Assembly: GCF_026213295.1 (NCBI RefSeq)
Contig: NC_079420.1
Span: forward strand, 18,855,018-18,919,017
Direction of reading: 5' to 3'
Length of the DNA stretch: 64,000 nucleotides
Origin: Gadus chalcogrammus
Taxonomy: Eukaryota > Chordata > Actinopteri > Gadiformes > Gadidae
The position numbers and the translations under genes are program-made. The notes beneath the pieces were generated by a model, which did not search any database, was not told where the DNA came from, and saw only the letters and a list, made by a program, of their open reading frames with translations. This document shows positions 29,916-49,323 of the stretch, in pieces. The first letter of the stretch is position 1. Every line of letters begins with the position of its first letter.

Positions 29916-30340
29916 GGTTGGTCCGAGTAGGAGTCCCCAAGGTTTCGTCGAATGAAAGATTAGGTTTGCACGGTTGAAACTAATGACGTAGAAATCCTAT
30001 TTTCTGAGGGTGAAAATGAAATACCCTTAACCAATTGGGTATAATGGGAGCGCGCCGCGCGCCCCAATCCGTCTATCTGTGCGGGAGCGTGTAGGTATGT
30101 CAAGATATGTCGATTGGAAAAACCACTGTTGGTCTGTCTCTCAAAATCAAAAAAAAGAGGATCGCGAAAGGCAAAAAAAATTACTCCGTTGAATCAGAAA
30201 CGGCCGATCGGTACATGTAGTTCCGACTGATCATCCCTGCGTCGTTTAGTCATCCCTCCGTCGCCTTCTCTAGCGCGCACTGTTGCTGCTGCTGCTGCCT
30301 CGGAGAGGTGCAAGGCTGCCGGATAAGAGACTGGGAACGA
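29916..30340 (-). promoter_or_regulatory. Candidate ntrk3 5' UTR / promoter region
   Basis: Directly upstream of the ntrk3 start codon on the minus strand. It includes a CpG-dense GCGCGCCGCGCGCCCC stretch near 30051-30066, a palindromic CCAATTGG (CCAAT motif on both strands) near 30030, a TGACGT CRE half-site near 29984, and a short CTG repeat at 30283-30298. No TATA box is obvious, which is usual for CpG-type promoters. The transcription start is not determined, and a non-coding upstream exon is possible. Confidence 0.4.
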
Positions 30341-31217
<877 letters not shown>

Positions 31218-31569
31218 AGAATATCATGCGCAAATACAGACACCCATACACACAAAAAATCCTGGATGCTTATTTGGCCTCCATTTTTACACCTTTCCTG
31301 AGCCAACATGTGTCTCCGTCTCCCTCGCCATGTCCCTCCATGGGCTATGCATCATTTCCTCCCCAACCCCCCACCCCCCACCCTCTATCTCCCACATGGC
31401 ACGGCGAAGGGGAACGTCCTCGTCCCACAACATCTGTAACAAGGTGCTTACGAACCAACGTTTAGTCGCAAGAGCGGGGCTTTCATTAAGGACAACTCAT
31501 CGTGGTGCTTTTGTAGTGTAAAATGGGCTAGACAAATAGAATAAAGGGGTTTCCCAATGACATGCACTG

Positions 31570-31572
<3 letters not shown>

Positions 31573-31661
<89 letters not shown>

Positions 31662-31662
31662 T
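31573..31662. repeat. (CA)n microsatellite
   Basis: About 90 bp with a single aaca break. Confidence 0.97.
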
Positions 31663-32137
31663 AACATACTCAAATGCTCGAAAATAAAAAACCGTGTGAG
31701 ATTACGATTACTGCGAAAAGAGAAACAACGGAGATGAGGAAATGAGTTTAAAGTGGTCTGGGATCTTTTTTCTATATGTAACAAAGCGAAGCAACAAAGC
31801 AAATTGTTTTAGATAAATCTATAAAGGGAGCATTCATCTGCCTCAGCTCATCGGCATGGGTATCCTTGTATCATCCGCATGTAGAATTATCTACCAAGTA
31901 CGTTATAATTGTAATGAAGACTGGGGTGGAAGGGGAATGGGGGAGAACAGGGGAGGATTTCAATTTATCTCTATCGTCTCTTCATATTCATCTCTCAAGG
32001 CTTGAAATTGCTATTGGCAAAGTCTTGTCCAAGGACTTTTTTTTTTTTTTAATGAAATACCCTTTCTATTTCTATCTCTCTTGTTGCTACCAGTGTCTGT
32101 ATATACTGCTAAGCAAGGTCTAGCTAATTGAATGTGT

Positions 32138-32141
<4 letters not shown>

Positions 32142-32184
<43 letters not shown>

Positions 32185-32236
32185 AACACACACATACACA
32201 CTGACACCTACACACACACACAAACACATACACACT

Positions 32237-32284
<48 letters not shown>
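32142..32284. repeat. Imperfect (CA)n microsatellite
   Basis: Two pure CA blocks are joined by TACACACTGACAC-type spacers that occur twice. A short GTGTGTACACAC switch lies at its left edge. Confidence 0.95.
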
Positions 32285-32287
<3 letters not shown>

Positions 32288-32449
32288 TGCAAAACATCTG
32301 CAGACGCACAATAGGTCCTTTGGCAGCCGGTGTTAAGGTTATTCGTATATTTCTAGCCAGTTCAACTTAAGCGCTGACACCACGGATCTGTGCCTGGCAA
32401 CAGTGGCCCAAACACACATGCACACACACGCACACATGCACACACACAC

Positions 32450-32560
32450 ATTTTTCCAGAGCGACTTACAATAAGTACATTTGTCAGAAGAAAGAGAGAC
32501 AACAATATATCGCTGTTGGTACAGCAAGTAGGTTCATTCTGCACTTACATTTGAACCCAT
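32450..32560. mobile_element. Fragment of a common fish dispersed repeat
   Basis: The stretch TTTTCCAGAGCGACTTACAA, followed by TAAGTACATTTGTCAGAAG, matches the consensus (TTTATCCAAAGCGACTTACAA) found in a very abundant short interspersed repeat of teleosts. No ends or target duplications can be defined. The family name is not certain to me. Confidence 0.5.
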
Positions 32561-33936
32561 TCCCTGTGTACAATACAACAATACAACAGTACTATATTTA
32601 ACTGCCAGGGCGTACAACATACATTACTTTTGTACATCGAGTGTCAACACAAGTAGCTGGACTCAATCGTCACCAACACATTCTGAAACCATTCCTTATT
32701 GAATTGCTTGTAAGTCTAATCACACTCACACCTGGTGGTATAATATGTTCCCTCTAAGGAAACATTACCTTGATGCAAACTAAATTTAGCACTGCGAAAC
32801 AATCAGAGCATGTGCACACGAAACACGCACAGCAACAACATGTTGAACAACACACAACATTAGAGTGGAGTGGTGTTTCTTTGCAACTACAATGGCAATT
32901 GAACAGTTTACATGTTCTTTGCTTAAAGCAAAAACAAACAAAAGGGCATACAGACAGGGAAGCTGGCTGCCAGTCACAGTGTGAAAAACAAACACTTAAA
33001 CAGCGGGGAAAACACAGCTACAGTCAGCGGCATGTGTCTCAGCAAGTGAATTAGACGGGAGCGACTGCTGAATATGACAAATTGACTTTTAATTGAGTTT
33101 TAGCCACAGTAACTTTGTTATCATCTACAATATATTGTATGCACTTAATGGAGTACCAAGTTTTACTACGACATTTCAGCTTGTAAGATACTATTGTTTT
33201 TGCTTCATTACAACACTCACATTTTCCCTTGAAAACAGTTGGTGGTTGGTATAATACTCGCTATGCTATTGTTTTATCATGAAATACGCTTTCTTCATGT
33301 AATAAGCGTTCATATTTTTGGAAAATCGGTCAGCCATTCTGATTGTATTCCATACACGAATGCCATGTATTTGTTTTTTTTTGTTTTTTCTCCATAACCA
33401 AATGTGGAGTTCCTCCCCACGAGGCTTGTATTACGATACAGTTGCATCAACCCTGACATTACTTGTCAAGCTACTGCTCACCAGCAGCAATTGAAAACAC
33501 CAGATAATATGTCAAGAAGAATATATCTCTGGGATTAAAAAGCATAGGGGTTGACTGAAAACCTTTTTATTTTACCATACACAATTATCTCTTTCCCCTG
33601 CCTTGTAAACTTACAGGCAAAAATAAGGATTTCGGTTTAGTTCGTCAATTTTGCTATTTTTTGCTATTTTACTTCTGTAACTTCATGACATGCACACAAT
33701 TATACACCCTTAGAGCTGTCACACACATTAAAACCTATAAGAAATATAGTTGGCTTGTATGATTTGATACAACCTTCGCCAAAACATGTTCAAACCCTTG
33801 TTTGAACATCTGGGGAGGGAGAGCAAACCCACAAGCATTTAAATAACAGGCAACTTGTAAAATAATATCTTTACAAACATAAATACAAAATATCTAACTG
33901 CGATAATGATGTTGGCAATGGCGTTGGAAATGGTTT
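32561..33936. other. 5' flank, unique
   Basis: AT-rich sequence without recognisable genes. Confidence 0.5.
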
Positions 33937-33954
33937 GGGGGGGGGGGGGGGGGG
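33937..33954. repeat. Poly-G run (18 G)
   Basis: An uninterrupted G homopolymer. Confidence 0.97.
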
Positions 33955-34106
33955 TGGTTGTGGCAGAAGCGGGGTTGTACCGCCTGCAGCAGACTGGCCC
34001 AGGGCTCAGCTGTGCCCTGTGGACTGGGTTGGAGCCACCCTGCATGGCACTTCTTTCACCACAGGCAGAATGCCGAGCAACAACATAACAAGTCAAGAGA
34101 ATTGTG

Positions 34107-36229
<2,123 letters not shown>

Positions 36230-36455
36230 TGTAAATCAACATTTTATGTAAGTCTGACTTTATCTTATGTAAGGATTGGGTATATAAGGAGGAGGAAAAT
36301 AATCATTCAGCAGTGTCTTTGCAAACCTCACTCGGCTTCGTTGTTGCTTGTTCGCGGGTGACAATAAAGTCTTCTGTCATACTTGATCCGGACTCCTTGA
36401 TTCCTCAAGCTCGTAGTTTAGTTGAAGTGATAGAATTCGGTTATTTTCTACCACA
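36230..36455 (+). mobile_element. LTR-like segment (probable solo or decayed LTR)
   Basis: In the right order and spacing it has a TATA box (TATATAAGG near 36281), a short leader, an AATAAA polyadenylation signal (36364-36369), a following TG/CT-rich stretch and a possible CCACA end at about 36451-36455. This is the U3-R-U5 layout of a retrovirus-like or Gypsy-type LTR. No primer-binding site, internal coding region or second LTR is next to it, and I could not fix the left end or a target-site duplication. Confidence 0.45.
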
Positions 36456-36959
36456 AGACCCCAAGTTAATTGTTGACTATGTCTGTGTCTAGTGTTGATG
36501 TAATTCAACCTTTATTTTGGTTCAACTCAACCCCTCTCATGGTGTAGGTGTATTTAAAAATTGTCGCACTCAATAATTGACAGTTATTATATTACAAATA
36601 AGTGTTTAGAGGCTCCCATAGCTGTATCTTTGTATCTTTGTTTTGTCCGACACAAGAAAGTGCTTAAAACAGATCCTGGCTAGTAAGCCATCGGCAATAG
36701 CGCCCACAATCTTTTTATTTTTTTATTCTGCGTTTACATGCCACTGTGCATGCTCACAGTCTTAGAGACTGAGGCACAGATGTTGGCTGCGCTTTGGTAG
36801 TGGCATAATTCTGAATTCTGAGTGCGGCGCAACATTTCAATAACTCAGGGGGGTCAGTTTAGGAGAGGGAAGGGGGGGGGGGTGTAAATGATTGGAACTT
36901 AGCCTTTAGGCACACTTCTGCCCTTCATTCCTTGAAAGATATATTAATTCAATTTAGTT
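36456..36959. other. 5' flank between LTR-like segment and LINE
   Basis: Unique sequence with a short poly-G run near 36870. Nothing else is recognised. Confidence 0.5.
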
Positions 36960-38190
36960 TTTTAGTCTGTAAAACTATATATACGATATTAAGGGCTCTT
37001 TCTATTTTTCTTCTTCTTATTTTCATGGCAATTATACACTAATTAGAACATAATTTACAGGCAGCCAATGTAGTGATGCCTAAATAGGAGTTATGTGAGA
37101 TCTACGGACAGTTCAAATTGCGTGGCTTCAACAGTAAGTGAAGTGGACATTGCAGTAATGGTGATGGAAGAAAAGGATGGCATTGATATTACGTTCTAAG
37201 TCAGATACTAAGTCAATAGTACTGGTCCAATTTTACTTGAGGGTCAAATATAAACCCAAGATTCATAGAGTTTGGTTTGACCTTGGGGCAAAAGGGCCCC
37301 AATACACTGAAGAAGGGTAGAAGTAGTATTTTCAGAGCTTTGTCAGAATTCAGTTGGAGAACTTTGTTAAATCCAGTCATTCACAAGGCTCAACAGTTGT
37401 GTAGAGTGGCGATGAAGGAATAGTTAAATCCTTCATAGAGGCTGAAATGTTGTGTATATTGGCTAGGTTACTGAAATTTGTACTGTACTGATAATAATAG
37501 CCAAATGTCATCCGCGTAACATAGGACATGCAACCAAAACGACTGATTAACTGGCCCAAGGGACGCAGGTTCATAAACCTGTTCATCAATCCTCCGTCCA
37601 AAGAGGACAGAGGATTGACCCCATACAACAGCAGAGCAGTTTAGGACAAATAGTTACTCATAGAGACCGACAAAAAAAAAAAAAAAAATTATTTGACAAA
37701 TATGACACAAACCACTATGTATTTAGTCTGTTGATGGTATGATCAGTGGTATCAAAGGCAGCACCCGAGTCAAGCAAAACCAAGATGGAGTTGTCTCCCC
37801 TTATCAGTGTGCACTCTGGACTCTTTGCAGAGCAGATTCAGTTCAGTGCTGTCTTTAAGACAAAAGCCTGAAATAATATTTCCTTCCACACCTTGAAGGA
37901 GCTGCAGAGCTAAGATTTTTTCTAGTACATTGAAAATGAGGTTTCTTTTGCAATCAGTCCAAAATATGTTCCGAACGTCTTCGATCAGGGCCCAAAAGAA
38001 AAAAGGGCTGGAAATTTGCGGTCCGATATTGATTGATTTATAATAGTGAGTCCACAGGTCCCATGACAGGTAAAACCTCTTTAATACATTTGGAGGGCAA
38101 AATATCAAGTTTGCAGGAGTGTAGGTGCATATGTGGTGCACACCCACCCAACAACATACAAACACACTTAGGTGGCTACAACACTCCAAC
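36960..38190 (-). mobile_element. Decayed LINE (CR1/L2/Rex1-type reverse transcriptase)
   Basis: On the minus strand, reading from high to low coordinates, there are frameshifted pieces of a non-LTR retrotransposon reverse transcriptase in the correct order. These are VLEKILALQLL (about 37935-37900), a degenerate SGFxLKxSTE segment, ILVLLDSGAAFDTTDH (37786-37739, against the family's LLDLSAAFDTVDH), YGVNPLSSLDGG (against YGVPQGSVLGP) with LRPLGQLISRFG near 37565, FSNLANIHN near 37460, and ASLHWLPVNY (37079-37050), the usual C-terminal signature. The YADD catalytic box is lost. Stops and frameshifts make it inactive, and it lacks ORF1 and the endonuclease, so it is 5' truncated. Confidence 0.8.
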
Positions 38191-41449
<3,259 letters not shown>

Positions 41450-42173
41450 GTGTGTGAGGATGTGTGGGTGAGCTGGTGTGTGGGTGTGTAGTTGTATGGA
41501 AAAATATCATGGCAACGCAGTGTCTTTTGTTGGTCCTATTCTTCATGTAATTGCTCTTTTTCCCTCCATTTTCTCTGCCAATTCCTTCCTCTATATCATT
41601 TCGGTCTCTCAATCAATCAATGCCATTCATCTCACTTTTTCCTCTATCCTTTGGGCCTTGATCATATTTTGGTTCGTCCCTCTACATAAGGCCATTTGTG
41701 TATGTCACTCTATTATTGTTGTTCTTCCCTCTATTTTATCCATCTGTTTGTTGTTACAGTTAAGACGACTGTAAGGGCCAAACATTATTTCAGTTTGGCC
41801 CTGTGATTGCTGTTCATCCCTCTATTTAATGTGTGGGTTATTTTATGTGTAGCACCCGGTCTCTCTCCTGGGCCATGTACCCACGGCTCGATCCAGCTCA
41901 ATTATTCTCTAAATCATAATTGCCAAATGTAGAACTCCTTGTCTGGTTCTCCCTCCAGCGCTGTTTATCACCCACCGCTGCATGCACAGGCATGGTTCTC
42001 TCTCTCAAAACACTCCTCTCCCTGTATATGCCTTCTCTCTCTCTCTCTTTGTTGTCATGGTAATCTGGCACATAATAAAGCTCTACTGCTGAGATCAAAT
42101 TTTTGAGTCTCTCTCCTAACCTGTCTTTGAGCAAGGATTGCGTCAACGTCAATGATCATTTCAATGGTGCAAG

Positions 42174-42202
42174 CTCTCTCTCTCTCCCCCTCTCTCTCTC
42201 TA

Positions 42203-42233
<31 letters not shown>

Positions 42234-42329
42234 CGCTCTCTCCCTCCCCCCCTCTCTCTCTGTCTCGCTCTCTCCCTCCCCCCCTCTCTCTCTCTCTCTC
42301 TTTCTCCCTCTTTCTCTCTCTCTCTCTCT
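42174..42329. repeat. (CT)n array with a duplicated CTGTCTCGCTCTCTCCCTCC unit
   Basis: CT runs contain two copies of a 40-odd-bp unit that includes TGTCTCGCTCTCTCCCTCCC. Confidence 0.94.
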
Positions 42330-42637
42330 GATATTTTCAACTCCACACACTTCACAGACAAACACACAGATACACAAACAATGTATTTAATGATGTAAGA
42401 GGCATTGGCCTCTTACACGGAGAGGCTTAAAAAAAATGCTAATAGAACATAACAGCATATCTGTATATTTCAAAAAGACAGTTGAAATCTTGTTAGGAAG
42501 CAGATATGATGGGTGATCCTGAGTCTAAAAGCTGCTACCCTTTGTGAACCTGTATAACAACATTTTCTCCCAAAGGGTGTTTCAAAACTCATGAGGGATG
42601 TGTATCACTGACAGAATGATAGTTACACATGTGCACG

Positions 42638-42640
<3 letters not shown>

Positions 42641-42726
<86 letters not shown>

Positions 42727-42896
42727 TCATGTGTGCATGCATGTCTGTGTGTATTTGTGTGTGTGTGTGCGTGTGCATGCATGTCTGTGTGTATTTGTGC
42801 GTGTGCGTGTGCGTGTGTGTGCGTGTGCGTGTGTGTGCGTGTGTGTGTTTGTGCTCATGTGTGCTTGCATGTCTTTGTGTGTGTGTTTGTGTGTTG
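42641..42896. repeat. (TG)n then imperfect TG with GTGCATGCATGTCTGTG units
   Basis: Pure TG to about 42724, followed by two copies of a unit containing GTGCATGCATGTCTGTGTGT and by CGTGTG hexamers. Confidence 0.95.
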
Positions 42897-44067
42897 TTTG
42901 GGGGGTCTTTGTATCCATCTACCCTTCAACCACAGTCGGGTCAGGGCCACTACATTAACCAGCCATTAGGAATCAATGGTTCATGCATAATGCATTGTGG
43001 TCACAGGTACATTAAGATGTCTCGTCATTAACATCATATTGATATGACCTAGATGGGGGAAACCCGAGCATTCGAGCTAATGGGAGAAAAAAATGAAATC
43101 CTGTTAAATGCTTTAGAATTTAGTCTTTTTCTATACACAGCTACTGATCTTCTGGTGTTGGCCCTCTTTATTTCAGACATGCAAGTAAAAATGTAAATTC
43201 TAAACAAAGCTCGTTTTGTGGACAATGACATACCTTATTCAGATGTGAGACATCAGGAAATTAAGATACTTGAACACTATTATTATTATCATTATAAGTA
43301 TTTTTATAAATACAGTGAATTGAAAAAATAATGATTGTGTGTTTTTATTATATAAAAAATTATACTTTGAAAGTATGAATTATATTAACATTCAACATGC
43401 AGTATCCGTTGAACAATTATTAGTATTGCGTCTTGTTGGAAATTATTGGTTCCAGTTCCACTATTCTGTAGATAATGTATTTAAACAATTAATTGGATTT
43501 TCAAATGAAACATACAAACAAATATGCCAGTGTTTCCTTCCACATCGACTAAAGCTTTCAACCAACACTCCTATTATTGAACGCTGCCTCAGACATCAAA
43601 TAGATGAACGCATCACAAATGAATAATTCACAGGGCAACATATGTATATAAATGGGATATATATATGTATCTATATATTTGTATTTAATCTGATACATCA
43701 TAATATTTTAGATCAATATATATCTACATACATCTATCTACATGTATATACATATATCATCTATATATATGTGTGTGTGTGCATGTGTGCCTGTGTGCGG
43801 GGGGAATGCGCATGCTCTTGTGTGTACTCCAACAATGTGTGTGCCATATCTCGGTTGTCTTGGCAACGTTCCAAATATTCTGAATACTTTGGTAATTAAT
43901 GTTTGCAGCAGCGCTACATTTGTTCTTCATGTTCAAATCTGCCCAATCTAGTTTGTTAGTTGCAACAGAATACGTATTCCGTGTGAACCGTCTGTCACTC
44001 ACTGTGGTCGATTCCACCACCGTTAGCTGACTGATTTTGCCAACTGACCTTACCAACAGCGCTTATT
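42897..44067. other. 5' flank; AT-rich, with a 95-codon open frame
   Basis: Low-GC sequence (43240-43770) with ATATAT/TACATA runs. A plus-strand open frame of 95 codons lies at 43339-43626. It is not made of simple repeat, but its protein is unknown to me and it could be chance. No splice or promoter evidence supports it. Confidence 0.35.
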
Positions 44068-44119
44068 CCCCCCCCCCCCCCACACACACACACACACACA
44101 TACACACACACACAAACAC
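44068..44119. repeat. Poly-C (14 C) joined to (CA)n
   Basis: The C homopolymer 44068-44081 passes directly into CA units. This is the complement form of the TG-to-poly-G transitions elsewhere. Confidence 0.96.
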
Positions 44120-44240
44120 AGCAATTGGTGACCATGACCTCTCACCCAGTCGCCATCGATCAGAATCGATAATCTGTTCGACCAGCAATTAGTCAATCAG
44201 TTCCTATATTGGAAACAGGAGGAGAGGCTGAGTGCACGCA

Positions 44241-44319
44241 AGAGAGAGAGAGCATGAGAGAAAGAGAGAGAGAGAGCATGAGAGTGAGCATCAGTGAGAG
44301 AGAGAGAGAGAGCAGGAGT
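44241..44319. repeat. Imperfect (GA)n array
   Basis: GA units with GCATGA interruptions. It abuts copy B of the dispersed block. Confidence 0.94.
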
Positions 44320-44321
44320 AA

Positions 44322-44455
44322 GATCAACAGCCATTTTGAGGCAAAGGGTCACGCAGAACCAAATATCACAAACAGATGCAGTTCATTCAAACGGAAGGCC
44401 GCTTCTTCCTTCTTCCATTTGTTTGTTGATTACTCGGACCAATCAAAACATGATC
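44322..44455 (+). repeat. Dispersed block, copy B (partner at 16027-16172)
   Basis: Same orientation as copy A and likewise directly right of a GA array. See copy A for the alignment. Copy B is about 12 bp shorter in the middle. Confidence 0.8.
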
Positions 44456-45557
<1,102 letters not shown>

Positions 45558-45652
45558 CCAGAGTTTGCTTGTGTGCTGCGTGTCATTGCATTAGATTCAG
45601 ACTTGTTGTCGTGAGAGGTGTAACAAAGGAAACTCGAGTGCGTTTTTGCACG

Positions 45653-45870
45653 GTGTGTGTATGTGTGTGTTTTGTGTGGCTGTTTGTTTGAATTTGTGCA
45701 TGTGCATGCGAGTGTGCTATTCATGCGTGCGCGTGTGGGTGTTTGCGTGTGGGTTGGTGTGTCTGTGACTGTGTGTGTGTGTGTGTGGGCGCATGCGTGT
45801 GTGTGTGTGTGTGGGTGCGTGAGTGTGTGTTTGTGTGTGAGTGCATGTGTGTGCGTGTTCATGTGTATGC
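45653..45870. repeat. Degenerate TG/CGTG tract
   Basis: TG with GTGCG, GTTTG and GTGGG units throughout, much more decayed than the CA array beside it. Confidence 0.92.
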
Positions 45871-46089
45871 ATGCGTTTCTCAATATGGCTAGGTAAGACT
45901 GACAGGGACACTGACTGTCTTAATAGGCGGTACAGAGGAGAGAAAAGGTGTCAGGTAGGGGAGAAACCATGACAGAGAGCGAGGGGGGAGGACTGTGTCG
46001 GTGTGTGCATGCATGTGTCCATGTGTGCTGTGGCGGGAGCATAGAGAAACACTTTATCCTGCCCTATTATGGCACAAAGAGAGGGTGGA

Positions 46090-46329
46090 GATGAAGGCAT
46101 AACAGTGAGTGTGAATGAAAGAGAGCAAACAAGAGAGAGAGGAGACTTGGAGATGGAGAGAGAGAGAGGAGGGTAGAGAGACAGAGGAAGATGGAGAGAG
46201 CGGGGGGAGTGAGAGATGGAGAAATCAGAGGCAGATGGAGGAACATGACAAATACATTCTCTACAGCCAAGGCGGAAATGAAAGAGACATAGAGCGAGAG
46301 ACATGTTTGTGTCTGTCAGAGAGCGAGAG

Positions 46330-46421
<92 letters not shown>
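46090..46421. repeat. GA-rich tract ending in a pure (GA)n run
   Basis: An imperfect purine tract leads into pure GA from 46334 to 46421. Confidence 0.93.
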
Positions 46422-46425
<4 letters not shown>

Positions 46426-47095
46426 ACAAACACACCTAAAAATAAACACGGACATATTATTGGGAAGCATGTATTTTACGTTAGTGATTCAGAGCGGGGA
46501 AAAACTACGGGTGGTGGACTTGCATAGTGGGTGGGGAGTGTCCTAATATGTGTCATTAAGGGACAGAGACGAGCATATTAAAGAGTGCTAGACAGCATAC
46601 CAACAAACCATCAAAGCACAGAAGGAAAGTTTGCTAAGGAAACGGAATATAGAAGAAAAATAATAGAGTAGAATCAATTGAGTGACACGGGGTAGAATAG
46701 AAAGGCATTGATACTTTGCACAGTGGGAACCGTAGCCAGGATGTCATGCACTCACCAGACACAACAATTTGCAGGAACAAATTACTCAGAGGGAACACCA
46801 GACGACTCAGGCGTGAAAAGCCGTCCTTAAGGATATTGATTTGACCTATCGAGGAAATTGCAATTTTTGCCAACACAAGGCGGCCATATTGTAGGATATT
46901 TTCTCCTTTCCTCTTTTTCCTTCCGTTTTCAACTCTCTCTCTCTCTCACCCTCTCTCCAACTGTTCTACCTCCTGCAATCCTCCTCTCACTTCATGTGTG
47001 TGTGCGCGTGTGCATGCTACCTCGCCCACGTGTGTCTGCATGTATGTGTTTGTGTGAACCCAGTGGAGACCTCTAACACTGCCACTCTTACCAGG

Positions 47096-47097
<2 letters not shown>
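46422..47097. other. 5' flank, unique
   Basis: Nothing recognised. Confidence 0.5.

Positions 47098-47182
<85 letters not shown>
47098..47182. repeat. Pure (GA)n microsatellite
   Basis: An 85-bp run. Confidence 0.98.
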
Positions 47183-47184
<2 letters not shown>

Positions 47185-47784
47185 CAATGGAAGGAATGGT
47201 TTGGACACTTGGGTGGGGAGAAGATCTTTGCATGATATTGGGGGGGTTAATATTATCAACATAATTACAAAGCCTTTTTTTGCCTACAAAAGTTCTTGAA
47301 AGTCACCACAAACAAAAGTAGCAGATCCATTGAAAAATGTATCCATAACAAATATGCCAGCTGGAACAAAATACTTTTTTTTAAAAACAACTTTTGAAAT
47401 CCACTTTTTAATTAAAGGCTTTTGCTCATACAAATGGAATCCTATCAAATCAAATGTGCCTCACTCCTTAAACATTGACTCAGAGTTTGGGTAAGGGCTG
47501 TTGTTTGTGGACATCTCACCAGGGCATTGCGTGGTCTGCTTGTATTTGATGTATTTATTATTGTCGCATTGTTTTTGACACGCCACTGCGAGGAAAACCT
47601 TGGAAAGGTGACCCTACCCGCCCAACGCGTCACCGACGCTCCCGCACGCTCCAGCAGCTGCGACGATTACCGGCTCCTTGGGTCAAGACGCATCCTCTGA
47701 GAAAACAAGTTGAGACTGTGAGTGAGGAAGCGAGCTCTGAGTGACAGTGGATGACTCACTGACTGGAAGTGATGCATAAGTCTG

Positions 47785-47925
<141 letters not shown>

Positions 47926-48145
47926 CAGTGTGCAAGTGATTGTGCGCGACACCGGCGTTCGTGTGCATGTTGTCCGCATTCGTGTGTGTGTTGCGTGCGT
48001 TCCTGTGCGTGTGTTCATGCACTCATACACTTCATCATTTCACATGGAAAAAAACCCAGCCCCTCCAATCGAGGTCAGCCCGTGCGTTCACAACACCGCC
48101 GACAATTGATGGAGATCAGGGAACGAAGCTGGGTGAGATGGGGTT

Positions 48146-48167
48146 GGGGGGGGGGGGGGGGGGGGGG
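48146..48167. repeat. Poly-G run (22 G)
   Basis: An uninterrupted G homopolymer. Confidence 0.97.
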
Positions 48168-48670
48168 CAGACTGTTGCTGGAATGGCGCTATCCGGTTAA
48201 ACGTCTCGCTGGACGTGCAAGACTCTCTGGTTCCCTATGGCCATGCTTCTTACTACCACAGCCCACACACCCCGGCGCTGATGCTTTTACGCCCCGGCCA
48301 CAAAACACATTATTCATGTCCTGCAAATGTTTCGGGAGAGAGGTCGATTATGTTTGAAAATAGATACCTAGCTAGTGAAGGGCGTGTTCTTGTACTGGGA
48401 GGAAAGAGAAATACGTGTTGCTCGACTTTAACTTTCGATTTTTTGGAAAGAAGGTTGTCTCGGGACAAAAGTACTTTTTTGTAGCATTGTGCATCAATGC
48501 AATTTTGCCATTGAATAAATGAAGGTACACGTTAAGCCTTACTTAGGATCCAAAAGCAATAGTATTGTGATGCGTTTCAACCAACCTGTATTTATTGTGA
48601 TTTACTGTGATATGTTATAAATAACCTGTGCAGCCCAAGGCAATTTCGCACATTTGTGGAAACTAAACAA

Positions 48671-48671
48671 G

Positions 48672-48702
<31 letters not shown>
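48671..48702. repeat. (ATT)10 trinucleotide repeat
   Basis: One of only two trinucleotide types seen in the window. Confidence 0.96.
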
Positions 48703-48704
<2 letters not shown>

Positions 48705-49236
48705 AATAATAATTGGCAATTCATCATGAAAGTAGTATTGTGGATAACAGAGTCGATGATCAAGAGCTTTCGATGGGGGATTGAGTCCAACGTTATACAG
48801 GCTATGAGGCCCAGAGATCCACACCACACACCTTCTGCTCTTCAATGGGGTCTTGGGCTTGGATCATTTTATTCAATAGCACTGCTTCGCTCTATTCCGT
48901 CTATCCTAGGAAGGGCTTGTTGGTTGTTTCAGTAACGGCGGAGATGGAAATGCCTAAATAATAGTGTAAACACACTCATCCTGCTCACTAAATAGCCAGT
49001 ATTCTTTGGCTCGTCTAGGCAATCGCAGACTAGAGAATTTACGGGCCGAATTCTACCCAAATGACTGCTCCTTGTTATTAAAAGATATATTCAAATACAC
49101 AGCATCTTTGGACAATTCCCCTTTTAAATTAAAAAACAATTTGTATCGTCTCATGTGGGTTGACGTGTTTGTTTGGCATTGACCGAAAAAAATTGCCTAT
49201 GAAGAGTCATTTTTACATAAAGAGCTTTGTGCTGAA

Positions 49237-49239
<3 letters not shown>

Positions 49240-49322
<83 letters not shown>
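49240..49322. repeat. Pure (CA)n microsatellite
   Basis: An 83-bp run ending in CGCGC. Confidence 0.98.
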
Positions 49323-49323
<1 letters not shown>

